Positions 59,558-64,000 of a stretch of 64,000 nucleotides of DNA are shown piece after piece. The notes beneath the pieces were generated by a model. The model ran no database searches. It worked only from the letters and a program-made list of their open reading frames with translations, and was not told where the DNA came from. Every line of letters begins with the position of its first letter. Position 1 is the first letter of the stretch. The translations under genes and the position numbers were made by a program. Origin of the DNA: Desulfobacteraceae bacterium (GTDB lineage: Bacteria > Desulfobacterota > Desulfobacteria > Desulfobacterales > Desulfosarcinaceae); NCBI GenBank assembly GCA_027068085.1, contig JAMOUQ010000051.1, positions 1-64,000 of the forward strand. The letters are read 5' to 3'.

Positions 59558-61591
59558 ATGAGCGAAAAAGAAGGTGTCGCCACATCCGAGGCCGAAATTG
59601 CTGTGCACTGGCAGGAAGAGGAGTACTATTATCCTTCAGTCGAATTTATCGCCCAGGCAAATATGACCGATAAGACCATTTACGATCGCTTCAGCCTGGA
59701 AAATTTCCCCAACTGTTTCAAAGAATACGCCGACATGCTGGATTGGTACGAGTACTGGAACACCATGCTCGATACCAGCGATGCGCCCTGCTGGAAATGG
59801 TTTGTCGGCGGCAAGATCAATGCTTGCTACAACTGTGTTGACAGGCATCTGGCAAAAAACAGAAACAAAACAGCCATCCATTTCGTGCCGGAGCCCGAAA
59901 ATGAAAAGTGTGAGCACATCACATATCAGGAATTGTGGGTAAGAGTGAATGAGTTCGCCGCCTTGCTGCAGGATTTTTGCGGTCTGAAGACAGGCGACAG
60001 GGTAACTCTTCATCTGCCCATGACACCGGAGCTTCCGATCACCATGCTCGCATGCGCAAGGCTGGGGATTATTCATTCCCAGGTGTTCGCCGGTTTCAGC
60101 GGTAATGCCTGCGCTGACCGGATCGTCGATTCCGGAAGCCGGGTTCTGATAACCATGGACAGCTACTATCGCAGCGGCAAGTTGCTCAACCACAAGGAAA
60201 AAGCCGACGTGGCAGTCGAGATTGCCGAAAAAGCGGGCCAGAAAGTTGACAAGGTGATCGTCTGGCAGCGTTACCCCGGCAAGTATTCCAGCGAAACGCC
60301 CATGGTTGAAGGCAGGGACCACTTCGCCTATGAAGTGCTCAAGGATTACTATGGAAAGAGGGTTGATCCGGTCAAGATGCCGGCCGAGGCGCCCCTCTTT
60401 CTCATGTACACCAGCGGCACCACCGGCAAGCCCAAGGGCTGCCAGCACTCCACGGGCGGATACCTGGCTTACGTGACAGGTACTTCCAAGTACATTCAGG
60501 ATATTCATCCGGAAGACGTTTACTGGTGTATGGCAGACATCGGCTGGATCACGGGGCATTCCTACATTGTCTACGGACCGCTTTCCCTGTGCGCCTCGAC
60601 CGTCGTCTATGAAGGCGTTCCGACCTATCCCGATCCCGGACGGCCCTGGCGCATCGCTCAGGATCTGGGAGTGAACATCTTCCATACCGCCCCGACCGCC
60701 ATCCGCGCCCTGCGCAAGGTCGGACCGGATGAACCCGCAAAGTACGACTACCATTTCAAACACATGACGACCGTGGGCGAACCAATAGAACCGGAAGTGT
60801 GGAAATGGTACCACAGGGAAGTCGGCAAGGGCGAGGCGATAATCGTCGACACCTGGTGGCAGACCGAAACCGGCGGCTTCCTCTGCTCCACTTTGCCGGC
60901 CATTACCCCCATGAAGCCCGGAAGCGCGGGCCCCGGCGTGCCCGGAATTCATCCGATCATATACGATGATGAAGGCAATGTTATCGAACGCGGATCGGGC
61001 AAGGCAGGAAACATCTGCATCCAGAATCCGTGGCCGGGGGCCTTCCAGACCATATGGGGCGATCGCGACAGGTATGTCCGGCAGTATTACGAACGCTATT
61101 GCAAGGATCCGAACAGCAAAGACTGGCGCGACTGGCCGTATCTGACCGGTGACGCGGCGGTCGAGGCCGCAGACGGTTACTACAGGATCCTGGGCAGAAT
61201 CGATGACGTGATCAACGTATCGGGTCACAGGCTGGGAACCAAGGAGATCGAATCGGCGGCTCTGGTAGTGGAAGAAGTCGCCGAAGCGGCCGTGGTCCCG
61301 GTTGCCCATGACATCAAAGGCAAAGAACCGGATCTTTATGTTTCACTGAAACCGGGTTACGAGGCTTCGCCTGAGCTGGCCCAGAAGATATCGGATGCCA
61401 TTTGCAACGAAATCGGCAAGATCGCCAAGCCGCGCAAGGTCTGGATCGTCAAGGATATGCCCAAGACCCGCTCGGGCAAGATCATGCGCCGCGTTCTGGC
61501 ATCCATTTCTAACCAGAAGGATGTCGGTGACGTGACCACCCTGGCGAACCCCGACGTGGTCGAGGAAATTCGCCAAATGGTCCAGAGCTGA
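59558..61591 (+). CDS. acs: acetyl-CoA synthetase (AMP-forming)
   Basis: The 677-residue protein is a full-length AMP-dependent acetyl-CoA synthetase. It has the AMP-binding motif YTSGTTGKPKGCQHSTGGYL, given as MYTSGTTGKPKGCQH, then WWQTETGG, the hinge region GRIDDVINVSGHRLGTKEIE, given as RIDDVINVSGHRL, and the C-terminal RSGKIMRRVL with the acetylatable Lys. The GWITGH and TGDAAVE segments are also typical. It activates acetate with ATP to acetyl-CoA and PPi, via acetyl-AMP. AAGGAG precedes the ATG. The N-terminus (EIAVHWQEEEYYYPSVEF) is the family's usual start. A sodium:solute symporter follows, so the module captures and activates acetate or a related acid. Confidence 0.95.
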   Translation: MSEKEGVATSEAEIAVHWQEEEYYYPSVEFIAQANMTDKTIYDRFSLENFPNCFKEYADMLDWYEYWNTMLDTSDAPCWKWFVGGKINACYNCVDRHLAKNRNKTAIHFVPEPENEKCEHITYQELWVRVNEFAALLQDFCGLKTGDRVTLHLPMTPELPITMLACARLGIIHSQVFAGFSGNACADRIVDSGSRVLITMDSYYRSGKLLNHKEKADVAVEIAEKAGQKVDKVIVWQRYPGKYSSETPMVEGRDHFAYEVLKDYYGKRVDPVKMPAEAPLFLMYTSGTTGKPKGCQHSTGGYLAYVTGTSKYIQDIHPEDVYWCMADIGWITGHSYIVYGPLSLCASTVVYEGVPTYPDPGRPWRIAQDLGVNIFHTAPTAIRALRKVGPDEPAKYDYHFKHMTTVGEPIEPEVWKWYHREVGKGEAIIVDTWWQTETGGFLCSTLPAITPMKPGSAGPGVPGIHPIIYDDEGNVIERGSGKAGNICIQNPWPGAFQTIWGDRDRYVRQYYERYCKDPNSKDWRDWPYLTGDAAVEAADGYYRILGRIDDVINVSGHRLGTKEIESAALVVEEVAEAAVVPVAHDIKGKEPDLYVSLKPGYEASPELAQKISDAICNEIGKIAKPRKVWIVKDMPKTRSGKIMRRVLASISNQKDVGDVTTLANPDVVEEIRQMVQS

Positions 61592-61619
61592 CTCTGAACT
61601 TGCGAAGCTTGAACCTCAA

Positions 61620-61643
61620 CCGGCCGCACTTTATTGCGGCCGG
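61620..61643 (+). terminator. hairpin between acs and the symporter gene
   Basis: CCGGCCGCA and TGCGGCCGG form a nine-pair perfect stem around CTTTAT, 28 bases after the acs stop. It is followed at once by CCCC-TGAAA-GGGG, a second small stem. No T run follows, so this may be a partial terminator or processing site that lowers symporter transcript relative to acs. Confidence 0.6.
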
Positions 61644-61744
61644 CCCCTGAAAGGGGGTGATAACGGCAGTTGACGTTATTTTCGCCAACCGATCCCTGAC
61701 CGAGATCGGTCAACAAAAGACCTTTGGTAGGGGAGGAAAGAACG

Positions 61745-63529
61745 ATGAGTGGAACCACATGGGTCTACATATTTTTGGGGCTCTATATCATTTACTGCTT
61801 TTATTGGGGGCTGAAAGGTTATTTTACCGAAAAGACTTCTTCCGGCTACGCAATCGCGGGACGGTCGATTCCTTTCATAGCCTTTCTCATGGCGGCCACC
61901 GCGGCGTCCTTCAGCGGGTGGACTTTTATCGGCCACCCGGGCCTGATCTGGCGTGACGGTCTGGCATACGCATTCGCATCTTTTTACGTCCTTACCATTC
62001 CCATCACCGGCGCCTTCTTTTCCAAACGCACCTGGCTGATGGGCAAGCGTTACGGCTTTATCACCCCTGGTGATATGTATGCCTATTACTATAATACCGA
62101 AGCAGTGCGCTGGCTGTCGGTTTTGACCGCTTTTCTGTACTCCATGTTCTATTCCGCGGTCCAGCTGATGGCTTCTGCGGCGCTGTTCCATTACGTGGCC
62201 GGCGTGCCCTTCACCTTCGGTGCCATTTTCATGGCTTTTATCGTCTGGTTCTATGTATGTACCGGCGGTCTGAAGGCCAGCACCTGGGTGGGCGTGATCC
62301 AGTTCATTCTGCTGGTCGGCGGTATCATAATTCTCGGCGCCTACGCTCTGGCCCAGTTCGGCGGATGGAGCGAATTTTCAGCCGAAATCGCCAAGCTGCC
62401 CGCCAGGCAGCTCAACGTTCCGCGGGTGATCAACTTCGGCCTTGGAGGAGCTCCGGGTGAAACCGCCTGGACGGCCGTGATGATTCTTACCTACATGTTC
62501 GCGCTGATGGGCATCCAGTCGTCGCCGGCTTTCACCATGTGGAACTTCGGCATCAAGTCACCCAAACCCCTGGCATGGCAACAGGCCTTCATGAGCACCT
62601 TCGTGGTTGGCTTCGCCCTGTTCTTCTTCACCGCCTTCCAGGGCATGGGTGCCAAGGTTCTCGAAGTAAAAGGCATCATGACCTTTGCCAAGGACTCCGA
62701 CGTCGTGCCCATGATGATGACCAAGTACCTGCCGGGACTTGCGCTGGGCCTTGTGTTCATGGGCGCCATTGCCGCCATTCATTCGACGGCGGCGCCTTAC
62801 ATCGGAACCGGCGGATCCATTCTCCTGCGGGATGTCTACTGGAGATATATACGCAGGCAGAAAGCGGGCCATGCCGAGCAGATCTGGGTCAACCGGCTCC
62901 TGGCCACCCTGGTGACCATTGCCGCCCTTGCAGTCGGCCTGACGTCTAAAGCCGCCCTGGTTATTCTGGGAGCTCTTGCAACGGCCTTCGGGTTCGTCAT
63001 GTATGTGCTTCTGTTGGGTGTCCTGTGGGGATTCCGTTTCCCAAGCATAGGAGCCACCCTGGGAGTGCTGGCAGGCATGGTGGGAGTATTCCTGACATAT
63101 TACGTCTGGAAATATCCGCTTTCGATGCATTGTGCTTTCTGGGGCACATTCAGCGGATTGGTGGTTGCCTATCTTTGCCGCGGGCTGGGTATCAAGGACA
63201 ATGAGGAGACCGTCAAGCGCCAGGCCGAGGTGCGCAAATGGCTCGATGATGTCGACGCGCCCAGCGAAAGCGGGCGCAAGTGGCGCAGCGCGATGAAGAT
63301 AGTCGTACCGGTATGGTACTTCTTTGCAATCGGTCCGGCGTGTATCCTGGGAAACAATGCTTATTCTTTCTGCGGATTCCCGCCCCTGTGGTCATGGCAG
63401 ATAAGCTGGTGGATACTGGGCATCGTCATGATGTGGGCCTTGTGCTTCAAGGCGGAAATGGCCACCACCAACGAAACCCAGATCGAACGGGCCGACAAGG
63501 AACAGATGATAGTCATCAAAGAGGCCTGA
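61745..63529 (+). CDS. sodium:solute symporter family protein (acetate/monocarboxylate type)
   Basis: The ATG at 61745 has AGGGGAGG upstream and gives a 594-residue protein with about 13 TM helices, from TTWVYIFLGLYIIYCFYWGL onward. The sodium/solute symporter family segment GYAIAGRSIPFIAFLMAATA and the FSGWTFIGHPGLIW segment match SSS helices 1-3, and SPAFTMWNFGIKSPKPLAWQ, MGAIAAIHSTAAPYIGTGGS mark helix 8 and its neighbours. It is related to ActP and other monocarboxylate uptake proteins; the cargo is probably acetate given acs, but pyruvate or propionate cannot be excluded. The C-terminal part has two or three extra helices after the core fold. A small accessory protein gene follows by 37 bases. 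Confidence 0.85.
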   Translation: MSGTTWVYIFLGLYIIYCFYWGLKGYFTEKTSSGYAIAGRSIPFIAFLMAATAASFSGWTFIGHPGLIWRDGLAYAFASFYVLTIPITGAFFSKRTWLMGKRYGFITPGDMYAYYYNTEAVRWLSVLTAFLYSMFYSAVQLMASAALFHYVAGVPFTFGAIFMAFIVWFYVCTGGLKASTWVGVIQFILLVGGIIILGAYALAQFGGWSEFSAEIAKLPARQLNVPRVINFGLGGAPGETAWTAVMILTYMFALMGIQSSPAFTMWNFGIKSPKPLAWQQAFMSTFVVGFALFFFTAFQGMGAKVLEVKGIMTFAKDSDVVPMMMTKYLPGLALGLVFMGAIAAIHSTAAPYIGTGGSILLRDVYWRYIRRQKAGHAEQIWVNRLLATLVTIAALAVGLTSKAALVILGALATAFGFVMYVLLLGVLWGFRFPSIGATLGVLAGMVGVFLTYYVWKYPLSMHCAFWGTFSGLVVAYLCRGLGIKDNEETVKRQAEVRKWLDDVDAPSESGRKWRSAMKIVVPVWYFFAIGPACILGNNAYSFCGFPPLWSWQISWWILGIVMMWALCFKAEMATTNETQIERADKEQMIVIKEA

Positions 63530-63566
63530 TGATATTCCACCGATCTAATTTGCTGAGAGGTGCATT

Positions 63567-63653
63567 ATGAAATCAGAAGATATTTGGATGATTTTAATAG
63601 TCGGTTTTTGCATCATTTGGACCGCTGCTTTTGGTTGGGGGGTCTTCGGATAG
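63567..63653 (+). CDS. symporter small accessory protein, 28 residues
   Basis: A 28-codon gene with AGAGG six bases before its ATG. The product starts MKSEDIWMILIVGFCIIWTA and ends in FGWGVFG, one hydrophobic helix with a short acidic N-terminus. I recall that a family of about 30-residue single-helix proteins encoded just after sodium:solute symporters is described as symporter small accessory proteins; this fits its size, composition and place exactly. It probably stabilises or modulates the symporter in the membrane. It lies 37 bases after the symporter stop. Confidence 0.75.
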   Translation: MKSEDIWMILIVGFCIIWTAAFGWGVFG

Positions 63654-63680
63654 CCCGGTCAAAAGAGTAAGTACCTGAAT

Positions 63681-63717
63681 GGCACCGCCCGCGGCCGATG
63701 TGGCCGGGGGCGGTGCC
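63681..63717 (+). terminator. terminator-like hairpin after the small accessory gene
   Basis: GGCACCGCCC (63681-63690) pairs exactly with GGGCGGTGCC (63708-63717), with a further GGCC/GGCC pairing inside the loop. It lies 27 bases after the stop of the 28-residue gene. The downstream sequence CCTTCACCCC has no T run, but the stem is very stable. Confidence 0.65.
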
Positions 63718-63749
63718 CCTTCACCCCTGTCAGGAGGATGGAAGGAAAA

Positions 63750-63989
63750 ATGCAAGTTATGCTGGCCCAAAAAGAAGTGGAATGCAAATGTGGCAATGTA
63801 ATCACCATGAGTTCGAAAAAGACATGGTGTGAAAAGTGCTGCCGGCCCGTTTTTTACTATGCTAAAGACCAGCGTAAGGACAGGCTTAACAATTTCTATC
63901 TGCTGGCAGTGATGGCCCTGGTTTTCGGATTCTTGAGTTATCTTTTCGTCGAAATGATTGCAGTACCTTTGCTTTCCATTAGTTTGTAA
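63750..63989 (+). CDS. zinc-ribbon protein with C-terminal membrane helix
   Basis: I start at the ATG at 63750 with GGAAGG upstream (an in-frame ATG at 63738 is the alternative), giving 79 residues. Two CxC/CxxC pairs, VECKCGNVITM and TWCEKCCRPV, form a small zinc ribbon in residues 8-40, and the C-terminal half is a hydrophobic helix (NNFYLLAVMALVFGFLSYLF). Similar short proteins occur near symporter genes in Desulfobacterota, but I know no function. It follows a terminator-like hairpin, so it may have its own promoter. Its stop lies 11 bases before the window end. Confidence 0.65.
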   Translation: MQVMLAQKEVECKCGNVITMSSKKTWCEKCCRPVFYYAKDQRKDRLNNFYLLAVMALVFGFLSYLFVEMIAVPLLSISL

Positions 63990-64000
63990 ACAAGAAGCAG

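Overview
The window looks like chromosome of an anaerobic Desulfobacterota bacterium, most likely a relative of the Desulfobacterales. This is inference from gene content: an orange-protein-type cluster (NifX-domain proteins plus MinD ATPases carrying 4Fe-4S motifs), an MSHA-type pilus locus with a sigma-54 regulator, an MglA/PATAN/PilZ signalling group, a pathway for acetate activation and uptake, and GC-rich DNA over most of the window. No rRNA, tRNA or CRISPR array was seen.

Layout. 1-6590 is an accessory patch, visibly more AT-rich, especially before 3.1 kb. It holds a 5'-truncated ComEC-like metallo-beta-lactamase gene overlapping a four-TM membrane protein, an IS110-type transposase remnant, a VapBC toxin-antitoxin pair, and a methylase plus PD-(D/E)XK nuclease pair. 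Three direct copies of a repeat (two at 96/100 identity, one short and decayed) lie straight after the last gene of each module, so the patch looks cassette-like. 6.7-12.9 kb holds a TruC-like pseudouridine synthase, the orange-protein-type operon on the minus strand, an HNH protein and two small unknown genes. 13.3-18.8 kb is recB-recD without recC, followed by fabH, then pgi on the minus strand. 21.5-25.4 kb is a minus-strand Mla-like lipid transport operon (small Cys protein, STAS-MlaE, MlaF, MlaD, PqiC-like lipoprotein). 25.6-27.8 kb is an acyl-CoA synthetase of the NDP-forming family.

27.8-46.0 kb is the MSHA-type pilus region, nearly all on the minus strand: PilM/PilN fusion, PilO-like, PilP-like, secretin, ExeA-like ATPase, MshE-type extension ATPase, PilC-type platform, membrane-bound sigma-54 activator, major pilin behind a good -24/-12 promoter, and a minor pilin set ending in a very large fused protein with two prepilin-like helices and a beta-rich adhesin-like region. 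A plus-strand GT-C/TPR membrane protein sits among the pilin genes.

46.3-51.7 kb carries an adenylate cyclase, ispF, uvrB and uvrC, and mdh follows on the minus strand. 53.1-56.4 kb is a compact signalling group: helical-repeat protein, MglA-like GTPase, PATAN plus two cNMP-like domains, PilZ. It is followed by purC and an orphan ParB-like protein. 58.6-64.0 kb is an acetate module: TetR regulator, a strongly structured leader, acetyl-CoA synthetase, sodium:solute symporter, a 28-residue symporter accessory protein and a zinc-ribbon membrane protein.

How it fits together: second-messenger inputs recur (a probable cyclic-di-GMP-binding MshE N-domain, PilZ, an adenylate cyclase, cNMP-like domains) next to a surface pilus and a Ras-like polarity GTPase, which suggests a surface-attachment and polarity programme. 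Acs, the symporter and the acyl-CoA synthetase suggest acetate or acyl-CoA metabolism. All functions are read from motifs by eye; no database search was possible.
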